Origin: Sphingobacterium tabacisoli
GTDB taxonomy: Bacteria > Bacteroidota > Bacteroidia > Sphingobacteriales > Sphingobacteriaceae
Direction of reading: 5' to 3'
DNA: 64,000 nt
Assembly: GCF_017908035.1 (NCBI RefSeq)
Contig: NZ_JAEQMU010000001.1
Span: 496,001-560,000 of the forward strand
Both the position numbers and the translations under genes were made by a program. Positions 43,649 through 52,748 of this stretch are shown piece by piece. Position 1 is the first letter of the stretch. The number at the start of each line of letters is the position of its first letter. The notes beneath the pieces are model-generated. The model had not been told where the DNA came from and did no database searches. It was given only the letters and a program-made list of their open reading frames with translations.

Positions 43649-44827
43649 ATGAAAATAACCGCTATTGAAACCTATGTGTGCCATGCGCGCATGAGGAATT
43701 GGATCTTTGTCAAAGTTGTTACGGACCAACCAGGACTGTGGGGGTGGGGTGAAGCTACGTTAGAGTGGCATACGCAGAGTGTGGTAGGCGCGATTAAGGA
43801 TATATCGCAACTGTTGGTAGGTGAAGATCCCCGTCGTATCGAACACCTATGGCAGATGATGTATAGACAGCACTTCTGGCATGGCAATGGAATTGTTAGA
43901 GGAACGGCAATCAGCGGTATAGATATCGCGCTTTGGGATATCTTAGGAAAGATACATAATGTGCCTTGTCATGAGCTTTGGGGAGGGCGCGTGCGGGACT
44001 ACATACGTCTTTATTGCCATTTGGGCGGTGGGCGTATGGAAGATTTTTATGAGACTGCTCCAGATGATGCAAAACGATTTGGAGATCTTGCCTTGAAAGC
44101 TGTAGACGAGGGATTTACTGCGTTTAAATCTATGGCAGTTCCGGAGACTATGTCTTTGGAAGGACTGCGTCCGGTGAAGTATGCAGAAGCTTGCGTGCGT
44201 GCTATGCGTGATGCTGTGGGGGATGATATTGATATTATGGTCGACTGCCATGCACGTCCTAGCCCGCGTATGGGGATGCTGTTTGCTAAAGCTTTAGAAC
44301 CTTATGGCTTGTATTTTTTCGAGGAACCTTGTTGGCCTGAGAGCATGGAAGATATCGCGCTGATACAACGTGCTGTACAGACGCCTATCGCCTCGGGCGA
44401 ACGCTTGGTCGGTTTGCATGCTTTCCGTGATATGTTGGAGAAAAGGGCCGTGAGCGTAATCCAGCCTGATATTACCCATTGTGGTGGCCTGTCGGAAGCC
44501 CGCAAGATAGCCGCTTTGGCGGACGCATACCGTGTGTCGATGGCACCGCATAATCCACAGGGACCTGTAAGTACAGCTGCTTCTATAGAGCTGGGTTTTG
44601 CTACACCTTCCTATATAATCTGTGAGAGTGTTCATAAGGATGTCGAATGGAGACAGGATGTGGTATCGGAAGGATTTACGGTGCAGGAGAAAGGAAGGAT
44701 TGTTTTACCGAACAATCGTCCAGGATTAGGCATTGAAATCAATGAAGAAGAGGTTAAAAAACATCCTTTTCAGCAGGAAATATTGCAACGTACATTCTAT
44801 AAAGATGGTAGTATAGGGGACTGGTAA
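43649..44827 (+). CDS. Acid-sugar dehydratase of the mandelate racemase/enolase family (galactonate dehydratase-like)
   Basis: 392 aa. Alignable over its whole length to E. coli DgoD (382 aa). Residues at identical spacing to DgoD D183, H185, E209, E235, D258, H285: here D199, H201 (VDCHARPS), E225 (FFEEPCWP), E251 (IASGERLVG), D274 ([10 protein letters not shown]), H301 (MAPHNPQGP). So the Mg site (D199, E225, E251) and both general acid/base His are intact. Expected reaction: dehydration of an aldonic acid to a 2-keto-3-deoxy acid. Substrate may differ from D-galactonate; several DgoD relatives act on other acid sugars. First gene of a four-gene run with 12 bp to the SDR. Confidence 0.9.
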   Translation: MKITAIETYVCHARMRNWIFVKVVTDQPGLWGWGEATLEWHTQSVVGAIKDISQLLVGEDPRRIEHLWQMMYRQHFWHGNGIVRGTAISGIDIALWDILGKIHNVPCHELWGGRVRDYIRLYCHLGGGRMEDFYETAPDDAKRFGDLALKAVDEGFTAFKSMAVPETMSLEGLRPVKYAEACVRAMRDAVGDDIDIMVDCHARPSPRMGMLFAKALEPYGLYFFEEPCWPESMEDIALIQRAVQTPIASGERLVGLHAFRDMLEKRAVSVIQPDITHCGGLSEARKIAALADAYRVSMAPHNPQGPVSTAASIELGFATPSYIICESVHKDVEWRQDVVSEGFTVQEKGRIVLPNNRPGLGIEINEEEVKKHPFQQEILQRTFYKDGSIGDW

Positions 44828-44838
44828 ACAAAAAAACG

Positions 44839-45606
44839 ATGGGTGAATTTGATAAGAAAGTGGTATTAATCAGTGGAGGTCTAGGGGATATTGGTAAAGC
44901 AATAGCCCAGGCTTTCCTGGATAAAGGAGCAATCGTAGCGATATCAGATCGTTTTTCTCCAGAGGTAGCCGCGGAAAGACAACCCCTGTTGAATGACGAG
45001 TCTGTGGGGCTGTATTACGCACAGGTAGATGTTTCTCAAGGGGAGCAGGTCGCAAACTGGATAGCTGCTGTAAGGGAGCAGTTTGGCGCTATTAGCATTG
45101 GAATCGCTAATGCAGCAAATGTAACCTTAAAGAATTATAAGGAGCTCTCAGATTCGGAATGGCGAAGCGAAATGAATGTGAATCTAGATGGAGCTTTCTA
45201 TATGGCCAATGGCTGTGCTAAGCATTTTATTGAAGACGCTGTTGCCGGAAATATTATCTTTTTGGGAAGTTGGGCCGGGCACGCTGTGCATGCTAACTTA
45301 CCCGCATATAGTGTTTCAAAGGCAGCTGTCCGTATGTTGTGCCAAAGTATGGCTTTGGAATATGCGGCGCATGGTATCCGTGTCAATGAGATAGCACCGG
45401 GGTATGTGAATGCGGGCCTGAGTAAGGTGGTTTGGGCTAAAAATCCGGATCTGCAAGAGGAGGCCGCTTCGGTGGTTCCACTTGGCAAAATTCTGGAAGC
45501 AGATGAAATCGCTCAGCAGGTGTTATGGATGTGTGCAGAACAATCTAAGCACTTGACTGGAGCTTCTATAATATTGGATGGGGGACTTTCCCTAGTAAGA
45601 CCGTAA
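44839..45606 (+). CDS. Short-chain dehydrogenase/reductase
   Basis: 255 aa, classical SDR. Cofactor motif SGGLGDIG at 12-19, D37 after strand 2 (AISDR, favours NAD(H)), NAAN at 91-94, and catalytic S144 (FLGSWAG), Y157 and K161 (PAYSVSKAAV). C-terminal ILDGGLSLVRP is typical. Likely oxidises or reduces a hydroxyl of a sugar or sugar acid; with the SMP-30 lactonase and DgoD-like dehydratase it would fit an oxidative sugar route. Tight spacing on both sides (11 bp before, 3 bp after). Confidence 0.9.
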   Translation: MGEFDKKVVLISGGLGDIGKAIAQAFLDKGAIVAISDRFSPEVAAERQPLLNDESVGLYYAQVDVSQGEQVANWIAAVREQFGAISIGIANAANVTLKNYKELSDSEWRSEMNVNLDGAFYMANGCAKHFIEDAVAGNIIFLGSWAGHAVHANLPAYSVSKAAVRMLCQSMALEYAAHGIRVNEIAPGYVNAGLSKVVWAKNPDLQEEAASVVPLGKILEADEIAQQVLWMCAEQSKHLTGASIILDGGLSLVRP

Positions 45607-45609
45607 CGT

Positions 45610-46989
45610 ATGGAATCTAAGAACGCATTACAGGATGTGAACAGTAATTTTGGAGCCCAGTTTGGCTTAGCAATACGGGATATAACACCTCCTATTGGTA
45701 TTTATTCGCGTAATTGGGGCGCTTCTTCCTTCGATCAGGCTGTAGCGGTTCATCAACCTCTATTAATGCATTGTTTGTGTACCGTGAGTAGTGATAACCG
45801 TACTGTTCTGCTGACAGCTGATCTTGGGTGGTGGAAAAATGCCGATGACGAACGCAGGATCAGGCTCGCATTATTAGCGCATTTTCAATTGGAAGAAAGC
45901 CAATTGATATTTGCGCTATCACATACGCATGCGGGGCCGAGTATCTGCTCGACCGATGTGAACCTGCCTGGCGGTGAGTTGATTCCGGGATATCTTGAAT
46001 TTATACAGAATAAAGCAATTGAATGTATCGAAGAGGGGTTCAACAAGCTTTTTGAGGGGAATTTGAACTGGAGTTATGGGGTTTGTGATTTAGCCTGCAA
46101 TCGAGATTTATCAGTAGATGGTGATTATTTAATCGGCTTTAATCCACTTGGAACGCCTGATAATACGTTATTGGTAGGGCAGGTTAAGGATAATAAGGGA
46201 GAATTGAAGGCGGTTGTCTGTAATTACGCTTGCCATCCTACCAGTTTTGCCCACGAAAATGATCTTATTTCTCCGGATTATGTTGGAGAGATGCGTCATA
46301 CTGTGGAGCGGGAAATTGGAGTTCCCTGTCTGTTTATACAGGGGGCATCCGGAGATTTGGCTCCCAAAAGACAATATGTAAAGGAACCTGCTTCTGTAGA
46401 AGCAAACGGCAGGCAACTAGGCTATGCGGTGCTATCAACCCTGGCACAGATTGGTCCTGCAGATCAGAATTGGGAGTTTGGCAGATCGTTGATTTCGGGT
46501 GCGCCTTTGGCCTGCTGGGAAGAAAAAGAGGTCCCTTTGAATGGTGATTTGAAAGCAAAGGTGATTAATGTCGAAGTGCCCTACAAAAAGCTACCTAGTT
46601 TAGAATCTATATTTGAGGAATATGAAGCCTGTACAGATCGGGTATTGAAAGACCGTCTGTGGCGAAAATATAATACCCGTAAGTCCATTGGAGATAAACA
46701 GGAGGCCTCGATACCGCTGTGGTTGTGGAAATGGGGCAATGCTATTATCGTGGCACAGGCGAATGAAGCGTATTCTCTGTTTCAGAAGGCCGTTCGTGCG
46801 GCGTTCCCGAACCATTGCGTTGCGTTTGTCAATATTGCAAATGGTTATGTTGGATATCTTGCACCAGAGGATTTGTATGATAAGGATATCTATGCGGTGT
46901 GGCAAAGTCCCTATGCCAAAGGAAGCTTGGAAATACTAATTGAAGAAACGAAGATTGGAATTACAAAACTTTTGAAAGATGAAGCTTGA
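45610..46989 (+). CDS. Neutral-ceramidase-fold hydrolase, probably not a ceramidase
   Basis: 459 aa, no signal peptide: cytoplasmic. Fits the N-terminal domain of neutral/alkaline ceramidases: GLAIRDITPP at 19-28, zinc-type SHTHAGPS with H105/H107, H209 in NYACHPTS, and SPDYVGEM. The family hexapeptide GDVSPN carries the nucleophile serine; here it reads GDLAPK with A251 at that position, so a serine-based mechanism is unlikely. Later segments ANEAYSLF and NGYVGYLAPEDLYD match the second zinc-side region. Possible role: deacylation or amide hydrolysis on an imported sugar derivative; not shown. Overlaps the symporter start by 11 bp. Confidence 0.7.
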   Translation: MESKNALQDVNSNFGAQFGLAIRDITPPIGIYSRNWGASSFDQAVAVHQPLLMHCLCTVSSDNRTVLLTADLGWWKNADDERRIRLALLAHFQLEESQLIFALSHTHAGPSICSTDVNLPGGELIPGYLEFIQNKAIECIEEGFNKLFEGNLNWSYGVCDLACNRDLSVDGDYLIGFNPLGTPDNTLLVGQVKDNKGELKAVVCNYACHPTSFAHENDLISPDYVGEMRHTVEREIGVPCLFIQGASGDLAPKRQYVKEPASVEANGRQLGYAVLSTLAQIGPADQNWEFGRSLISGAPLACWEEKEVPLNGDLKAKVINVEVPYKKLPSLESIFEEYEACTDRVLKDRLWRKYNTRKSIGDKQEASIPLWLWKWGNAIIVAQANEAYSLFQKAVRAAFPNHCVAFVNIANGYVGYLAPEDLYDKDIYAVWQSPYAKGSLEILIEETKIGITKLLKDEA

Positions 46990-48544
46990 TTGGATTGATA
47001 TTGTCATTTTCGCAGTATATATTATCGGTATTGTAGCCTTGGGACTTTATGCCTCAAGGAAAGGCTCCACTTCTAAAAGGGATTATTTCCTTGCTGGTGA
47101 TAAATTGCCTTGGTGGATGATAGGCGGAAGTATTATTGCCGCCAATATCAGTAGTCATCACTTGGTGGGGGCGATGGGAGCGGCCTATGACCGCGGCTTT
47201 GTCGCGATTACCTTAGAATGGGGCGCAATCCTGATTGGTTTTAATGCGCTACTTTGGATATTTTTACCGTTTTATATCCGCAATGGTTTCTATACAGTGC
47301 CCGAATACCTAGAAAAGCGGTATGGGGGTGCTACGAGGGTTTTGTATGCGATATTAATATTGTTTACCTATGTATTTGTGGAGATAGGAGCGGTACTCTA
47401 TCTTGGAGGCCTCTCGCTTCATGCCTTATTCGGTATACCTATATTGTATAGTATTTTTGGAATGGCAATATTGACCGGGGTATATACGGTACTGGGCGGG
47501 TTGAAAGCGGTGATCTGGACGGAGATGGTGCAGCTGGTTATTCTCGTGTTGGGCGGAGTGATATTGACTTTCGCAACGATCAATGCGGCTGGTGGATTTG
47601 AAGCTGTTACGGAGTCTACTAAGGACTGGAAAATGTTTTACCCTGCGACTGACCCCGATTTTCCCTGGACAATGTATTTGGGCGGTTTGCTTTGTATATC
47701 GGTGTTTTATTGTGCCACGAATCAGTTTATTGTACAGCGTGTATTGGCCGCTAAAAATGAATGGCACGGGAAGATGGGCGTTATTTTTGGTGATTATCTA
47801 AAGTTTTTGGTGCCGTTGATTATAACGATACCCGCGCTTGTAGCACCGAAGTTCTTGCCAAAATTGGATCAGCCCGATTTGATTTTTGCTACTTTGGTGG
47901 AAACACTGTTGCCTAAGGGATTAATAGGTCTGGTGATGGCTGGACTGATATCGGCGATCATGTCGCATATCTCTGGCGCTATCAATTCTTGTACAACCAT
48001 ATTGACTGTGGATGTATACGGTCAGTATATCAATAAAAATGCAACAGACGAACAGGCTGTGCGGTTTGGCAAACGCTCTGGGGTTGCCATCATTGTATTG
48101 GGAATTTTGAGTGCCGTGACATTAATCAGTTATTCGGACAAACCTGTTTTTCTATATCTGATGAATCTATATGGCTTATTTACACCGGGGATAGCTACCA
48201 TGTTCTTAATGGGCGTGTTCTGGAAACGGACTACTTCAAAGGGTGCCCTGGCCGCAGGTTTACTGACTATACCGCTGTCATTGGCTCTCGAATATGCACT
48301 GCCGGATATGCCTTTCTTTAACAGAACAGGTATTGTATTCTGGAGCTGTATGGTCGTATGTGCTGTCGTGAGTTTGGCGACTCCGGCTGTGAGTGCAGAC
48401 CGATTACAGAATCTGGTATTGACAAAAGATATGTATAAGATACCAAGCGAAGAAAGAAGACTGTACCGAGGTATGCGTAACCCTACGATCTGGTGGTTAC
48501 TGATTACGGTAATGGTACTGTATTTTTACGTACGCTTTTTCTAA
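46979..48544 (+). CDS. Sodium:solute symporter (SSS/SGLT-type)
   Basis: 521 aa with about 13-14 membrane helices. TM1 region DIVIFAVYIIGIVALGLYAS, the SSS stretch RDYFLAGDKLPWWMIGGSII and a GGLKAVIWTEMVQ signature near 170 match the SGLT branch. Starts inside the end of the hydrolase gene (11-bp overlap), so it is translationally coupled. Most likely brings the lyase-derived mono- or disaccharide (or an acid) across the inner membrane with Na+. Last gene of the locus; terminator at 48624-48650. Confidence 0.92.
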   Translation: MKLDWIDIVIFAVYIIGIVALGLYASRKGSTSKRDYFLAGDKLPWWMIGGSIIAANISSHHLVGAMGAAYDRGFVAITLEWGAILIGFNALLWIFLPFYIRNGFYTVPEYLEKRYGGATRVLYAILILFTYVFVEIGAVLYLGGLSLHALFGIPILYSIFGMAILTGVYTVLGGLKAVIWTEMVQLVILVLGGVILTFATINAAGGFEAVTESTKDWKMFYPATDPDFPWTMYLGGLLCISVFYCATNQFIVQRVLAAKNEWHGKMGVIFGDYLKFLVPLIITIPALVAPKFLPKLDQPDLIFATLVETLLPKGLIGLVMAGLISAIMSHISGAINSCTTILTVDVYGQYINKNATDEQAVRFGKRSGVAIIVLGILSAVTLISYSDKPVFLYLMNLYGLFTPGIATMFLMGVFWKRTTSKGALAAGLLTIPLSLALEYALPDMPFFNRTGIVFWSCMVVCAVVSLATPAVSADRLQNLVLTKDMYKIPSEERRLYRGMRNPTIWWLLITVMVLYFYVRFF

Positions 48545-48623
48545 GATTTCATTTTATGGGGGGCGATCTCTGATTCCTGACGAACCTTATCAATAAGGTT
48601 AAAATGTGTAAGTGGTGTTAAAG

Positions 48624-48650
48624 AGGTTCCGATATTTCGGAGCCTTTTTT
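48624..48650 (+). terminator. Terminator after the symporter gene
   Basis: Nine-bp stem AGGTTCCGA / TCGGAGCCT with a 4-base loop and one G-T pair, followed by six T. 80 bp after the symporter stop. Confidence 0.8.
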
Positions 48651-48776
48651 ATGTTTCGGATTGTAAAAGAGACGAGAAGTAACAGTGTGTTTTTACGATT
48701 TTGACTGCTATTAGAGCGGAATTGTTGTTTTCAATTGATTTAGAAAAATAAGACTTCGTTATGAGGGAAGTTTTGC

Positions 48777-48784
48777 TAAATTTG
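48777..48784 (+). promoter_or_regulatory. -7 promoter element upstream of aspA
   Basis: TAAATTTG, an exact TAnnTTTG. A TTCG at 48755-48758 is 18 bp upstream as a weak -33. It would give a leader of about 200 nt before the aspA ATG, long enough to hold control elements. Confidence 0.45.
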
Positions 48785-48801
48785 GCAGAAATCGGTTATT
48801 A

Positions 48802-48891
48802 ATGCTTAAAGTAAAACCAAAACAGCGATATTCTTGTATGGGAAACTCCAAATGGAGTGGCTTTTATGGTATTGGAGGTAGTTTTCCTTAG
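48802..48891 (+). CDS. Candidate short leader ORF, 29 aa
   Basis: ATG at 48802, TAG at 48889-48891; peptide MLKVKPKQRYSCMGNSKWSG then FYGIGGSFP. It begins about 11 nt after the expected start site of the TAAATTTG promoter and lies before aspA. Could be a leader peptide or chance. No family recognised. Confidence 0.2.
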   Translation: MLKVKPKQRYSCMGNSKWSGFYGIGGSFP

Positions 48892-48993
48892 CATTTTTAA
48901 TATAGGAGCTTTTTAGAAGGAAAAATAAGAACAGTGCCAGAGGGTTTAAGGTATTAATGGATTGAAAGGATCAACTTATACAAAAATAAAGAA

Positions 48994-50403
48994 ATGACGA
49001 CTTTTAGAATCGAACACGATTTCTTGGGTGAAAAAGAAATCAGTAACGACTGCTATTATGGCGTGCAGACTATGCGTGCCAAAGAGAATTTTGATATTAC
49101 TGGAATACCTATTGGTAGTGAACCTTTATTTATTAAAGCGTTTGGTCATGTAAAAAAAGCAGCTGCCTTGGCTAATAGGGATTTAGGAGTGTTGGATGTA
49201 AAGAAGGCAGAAGCTATCGCTTATGCCTGTGATCGCTTGATTGCAGGTGAATTTGCAGATCAATTCGTGAGTGATCTTATTCAGGGTGGAGCAGGAACGT
49301 CTACCAATATGAATGCCAATGAGGTCATTGCCAATCTGGGCTTAGAATATTTAGGACATGCGAAAGGTGAATATAAGTACCTGCATCCTAACAATGATGT
49401 TAATCTGTCGCAAAGTACCAATGATGCCTATCCATCGGCTTTCCGGATTGCACTTTATCTTAAAGTGGCTTCTTTTTTAGATGCTTTGGAGGAGCTACAG
49501 GTTGCGTTTTATAATAAAGGCAAAGAGTTTGATGGAGTTCTGAAAATGGGACGCACGCAATTGCAGGATGCTGTACCGATGACACTGGGGCAAGAATTCA
49601 ATGCATTTGCGACAGCTTTGGCCAAGGATGTAGCAAATATCAAACTTGCTGCTCAATCCCTCACTGAAGTGAATATGGGAGCTACTGCTATTGGTACTGG
49701 GGTGAATGCGCCGGAGGGCTATGCGGAGCTATGTGTCAACTATCTAGCGGATATCAGTCAGGTGCCTGTAACACTTGCCGCAGATCTAATCGAAGCAACT
49801 TATGATACCAGTGCATTGGTACAGATGAGCGGAGTACTGAAGCAGAATGCTCTAAAGTTGAGTAAAATATGTAATGACTTGCGCTTGTTGAGCAGTGGCC
49901 CGAGATGTGGTATCAGTGAGATTAATCTGCCAGCAATGCAACCTGGGTCGTCTATTATGCCCGGAAAGGTAAATCCGGTTATTCCGGAATTAATGAACCA
50001 GACTTGCTTCTATGTTATAGGGGCTGATGTAACGGTAACCATGGCAGCAGAGGCTGGACAGTTGCAACTTAATGTAATGGAGCCGGTAATGGGTATGGCA
50101 TTATTTACTTCGTTACAATATTTGACCAAAGCCTGCAATGCGCTCAAAGAGAAGTGTGTGGTAGGAATTACGGCTAATGCTGAGCATAGTAAAAATATGG
50201 TTATGCAGAGTATAGGAATAGTTACCCAATTGAATCCTATCTTGGGCTACGAAGAATGTTCTTCAATAGCTAAAGAGGCTCTTGCAACAGGCAAATCCAT
50301 TTATGAGATCGTGGTAGTAGAACGGCAATTGATAACTCAGATGAAGTGGGATGAGGTTTATTCCATCGACAATTTAATTCATCCAAAGTTTATCGCCCAA
50401 TAA
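48994..50403 (+). CDS. aspA: Aspartate ammonia-lyase
   Basis: 469 aa, the usual length. Class II fumarase/aspartase fold: SLOOP with signature GSSIMPGKVNPV (S320 catalytic region, K325, N327), TSTNMNANE at 102-110, GRTQLQDAVP at 186-195 and NDAYPS at 143-148. Catalyses L-aspartate to fumarate plus ammonia in the cytoplasm. I favour AspA over fumarase C because of GRTQLQDAVPMTLGQEF rather than the FumC pattern, and because of the N-terminal RIEHDFLGEKE. Monocistronic, terminator at 50417-50450. Could recycle nitrogen from amino-sugar catabolism next door; no direct evidence. Confidence 0.93.
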   Translation: MTTFRIEHDFLGEKEISNDCYYGVQTMRAKENFDITGIPIGSEPLFIKAFGHVKKAAALANRDLGVLDVKKAEAIAYACDRLIAGEFADQFVSDLIQGGAGTSTNMNANEVIANLGLEYLGHAKGEYKYLHPNNDVNLSQSTNDAYPSAFRIALYLKVASFLDALEELQVAFYNKGKEFDGVLKMGRTQLQDAVPMTLGQEFNAFATALAKDVANIKLAAQSLTEVNMGATAIGTGVNAPEGYAELCVNYLADISQVPVTLAADLIEATYDTSALVQMSGVLKQNALKLSKICNDLRLLSSGPRCGISEINLPAMQPGSSIMPGKVNPVIPELMNQTCFYVIGADVTVTMAAEAGQLQLNVMEPVMGMALFTSLQYLTKACNALKEKCVVGITANAEHSKNMVMQSIGIVTQLNPILGYEECSSIAKEALATGKSIYEIVVVERQLITQMKWDEVYSIDNLIHPKFIAQ

Positions 50404-50416
50404 GAGAATAGAATAT

Positions 50417-50450
50417 AAAAGCCTGCACTGTATGTTCTGTGCAGGCTTTT
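50417..50450. terminator. Bidirectional terminator between aspA and the membrane protein gene
   Basis: Stem AAAAGCCTGCAC / GTGCAGGCTTTT of 12 bp with a 10-base loop; T runs both ways. Serves aspA (plus) and the gene ending at 50483 (minus). Confidence 0.9.
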
Positions 50451-50482
50451 ATCCCAAGTAGTTACTATCAAATGTATCCTGT

Positions 50483-51115
50483 TTACTGGATTCCTCGCAT
50501 CTGATCTATTTTTTGAGCTAGGTAAGCGTTGTAGTGTGCAAACTCTGCATACTTGTCCGTTTTGCTTAGTTGGGGTATGATATCTGCAAGTTGGTCCATT
50601 TGTTCGAAGTACTCGGCTTCTAATGCTTTAAATGTAGCGTCGTTTTTCTGGTCTTTAGCTTTTGTCATTTTGTCCACAAGAATTTCAAGCTGATCCAAAT
50701 AGGCATTTGCTTTTTCGTGATCTAGCGTAGGGCGGGCTACCTCTTTGTTTTTGATATCCTTGTCAATGCTGACTTGTTGTTTGTCCTTATCGCCATTTTC
50801 TGTCACCTTGATAATGATGAAAGAGAATACAAGAAACAATGGTAGAACGATGAACATGACGGTAGGGCGTCCGGCATTATTTTTAAATTTGGCGTATGCC
50901 GCATAAAGAAGTGCAGCCCCTAGAATAAGTAATCCTACCGCTAAGCCTATATTTCCTAAAAACTCGTAAACCGGAAGTAATATCCTAGGGATACGGTAAG
51001 AGGCTTGTTCGCTGAAATAGGAGAACCCGAGGGCCATGAACATGGATCCAATGAAACCCATGGCAAAGGATTTAACTTTTTCAGCGGTGGTTTTTACATT
51101 GCTTTCTGTAGTCAT
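50483..51115 (-). CDS. Predicted membrane protein of unknown function
   Basis: 210 aa. Three or four hydrophobic segments: about 16-34 (FAMGFIGSMFMALGFSYF), 47-69 (VYEFLGNIGLAVGLLILGAA), 86-103 (MFIVLPLFLVFSFIII). The last 105 residues are charged, helical and probably a coiled coil (KANAYLDQLEILVDKMTKAK). No family recognised. A TACTTTTG -7 element (plus-strand CAAAAGTA at 51159-51166) lies 44 bp before the ATG. Stands alone between aspA and the beta-helix gene. Confidence 0.75.
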   Translation of the reverse strand: MTTESNVKTTAEKVKSFAMGFIGSMFMALGFSYFSEQASYRIPRILLPVYEFLGNIGLAVGLLILGAALLYAAYAKFKNNAGRPTVMFIVLPLFLVFSFIIIKVTENGDKDKQQVSIDKDIKNKEVARPTLDHEKANAYLDQLEILVDKMTKAKDQKNDATFKALEAEYFEQMDQLADIIPQLSKTDKYAEFAHYNAYLAQKIDQMRGIQ

Positions 51116-51374
51116 TTTTTGTGTTTACTTTTTAGTGGATAATATCAATAGAACAATCCAAAAGTAGGTATAGTATAATAATGATTGTGTAAATGTTTAC
51201 AAATCGCTGTGCCCTATTTATGATTCGCGTAGAAGGAATAATTAAATGTGATAGCATATAAGGTTTTATCGGTCTTGTGTTAATTGAGGACTTTCTAGAT
51301 GGTTAATTATTCTAAAATAGTAGAATATCTTGTTAAAAGTCTAGGTAGTTCATTAAATATTTGGTAGCTTACAC

Positions 51375-52669
51375 GTGCATACCATTATAGAGAATTCGAT
51401 TTTGAAGGCAAATGAAGATTTGTTTAGCGAAACCCGTTTATTGAACGAGGTTGCTAGTGTTGGTGCCTATGACTTTCAAGGGGCCAAGGAAATATTATAC
51501 CTATCACCAATGAAAAATATACTTTATGTCAATAAACGTGTAAAAGGGGGGGATGGCTCTGGCTCTGATTGGACAAATGCTATTGTTGAATTAGCCGATG
51601 CTTTGCTCTGGGCCTATGCAAACAGAGAAAAGGGACTCTGGACAAAGGATAACCCTTTGCAGATTTGGGTGGCTTCGGGAGTTTATAATCCTTTGTATAG
51701 TCCTGAACATGGAAAAGATTTTACTGCCACACCTGGAGATATGCGGGACCGTGCATTTTTATTGGTGAAGAATGTACAGTTGTTTGGGGGATTTCCTGCA
51801 TCGGGAAGCCCAGGGATGGAAGACCGGGTATTAAAAGCAAAAGGAGGCAGTGGAAGTATTTTGAGCGGTGACTATGATGGGAATGATTCTGCGATCGGGA
51901 AAGGGAGATACTTACAGCTTACCAATCGAACAAATAATGCTTTTCATGTCGTTATAGCAGCTGGGGATATGGGAGAACGCTCTCTTTTGGATGGTTTTAC
52001 AATAACCGGAGGGGGGAGTGAGAACAAAGGAACTTTTATCCGGATAAACAGTGAATCATTCTCGAGGTCTTGTGGTGGAGGAATATACAATGTGCTTACT
52101 GCTGGTTCTGTTACTTTCCGAAATCTAGAAATTATCGATAATATGGCCTCTTCATCCTCTTCGTACGCCTATGGTGGTGGTGTGTACAATGAAAATAAAG
52201 GAACGGGAGCTACAAGGTGGTTCAACAATACAGTGAAAAGCAATACGGTTTCCTGTTCGTCATTGGCAGCGGCTACTTTTGGAGGAGGCGTGTATAACCA
52301 AAATTCTGCGGAGTCGACAATGTTGTGGAAGGAGAATGTTATTGAAAATAATATAGCGGTGTCTACATCGCTAGCCTATGGTGGCGGGGTGTACAATGTT
52401 AATGAAGGTTCGATGTTATGGACGGATAATATCATCGGTTTTAATACAGCGACTTCGGTAGCGATGTCTTATGGGGGGGGATATTCAATCGCAACACCGG
52501 TATGATGGGTTGGCATGACAATAGAATAAACGGAAATAAGATAAAACCATTTGGAGCTTCCTTCAACGGAGATGGTGTATATAATCGGAACTCTGAGCCT
52601 GGAACGATGGTTTGGACAATTGGAGGAGAGGTTATTTTTGAGCTAGAAGGCGAAGGTAATCCGTTATAA
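51375..52669 (+). pseudogene. Beta-helix surface-type protein, frame broken at a poly-G tract
   Basis: GTG start at 51375 (ATG inside at 51510); the first frame stops at 52505. Downstream bases in the next frame continue the protein to TAA at 52667-52669: IFNRNTGMMGWHDNRINGNK, then GDGVYNRNSEPGTMVW. The break is at eight G (52473-52480): nine G would read SYGGGIFNRNT, in line with the repeats AYGGGVYNENKG, FGGGVYNQNSAE and AYGGGVYNVNEG. So the intact protein would have 431 aa with right-handed beta-helix repeats of about 33-36 residues. A second G run of seven is at 51546-51552. No signal peptide or sorting domain is visible, so it may be a decayed gene. Phase variation or a sequencing slip are the other options. 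Confidence 0.65.
52473..52480 (+). repeat. Poly-G tract of eight at the frame break
   Basis: TAT followed by eight G, then ATATTC. Changing to nine G restores the frame with the family motif YGGG. Confidence 0.7.
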
Positions 52670-52670
52670 C

Positions 52671-52702
52671 TTTGCATTTTCTTTCTTCATTTACTAAGTT
52701 TG
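52671..52702 (+). promoter_or_regulatory. Housekeeping promoter of module C sigma gene
   Basis: -33 TTTG at 52671-52674 and -7 TAAGTTTG at 52695-52702, a 20-bp spacer: near-ideal Bacteroidota promoter. Starts about 40 nt before the ATG at 52749. The -33 lies just after the beta-helix gene's restored stop. Confidence 0.65.
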
Positions 52703-52748
52703 GCACTTTATATGCAATTGTTACTAATCAAAAGCTGCCTTTATAGAA

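Larger units (their letters stand above)
48545..48993. other. Intergenic region before aspA
   Basis: 449 bp: symporter terminator, then a possible promoter for aspA (TAAATTTG at 48777-48784), a candidate 29-codon leader frame (48802-48891) and a hairpin ACTCCA/TGGAGT at 48845-48858 inside it. No other gene seen. Confidence 0.5.

Noticed and set aside
45610..46989. Calling the hydrolase a true ceramidase
   Set aside because: Nucleophile serine is replaced by alanine, no export signal, and the neighbours are sugar-acid enzymes.
48994..50403. Fumarase class II (FumC)
   Set aside because: The residues around GRTQLQDAVPMTLGQEF and the N-terminal part fit aspartase better; fumarase remains a lesser alternative.
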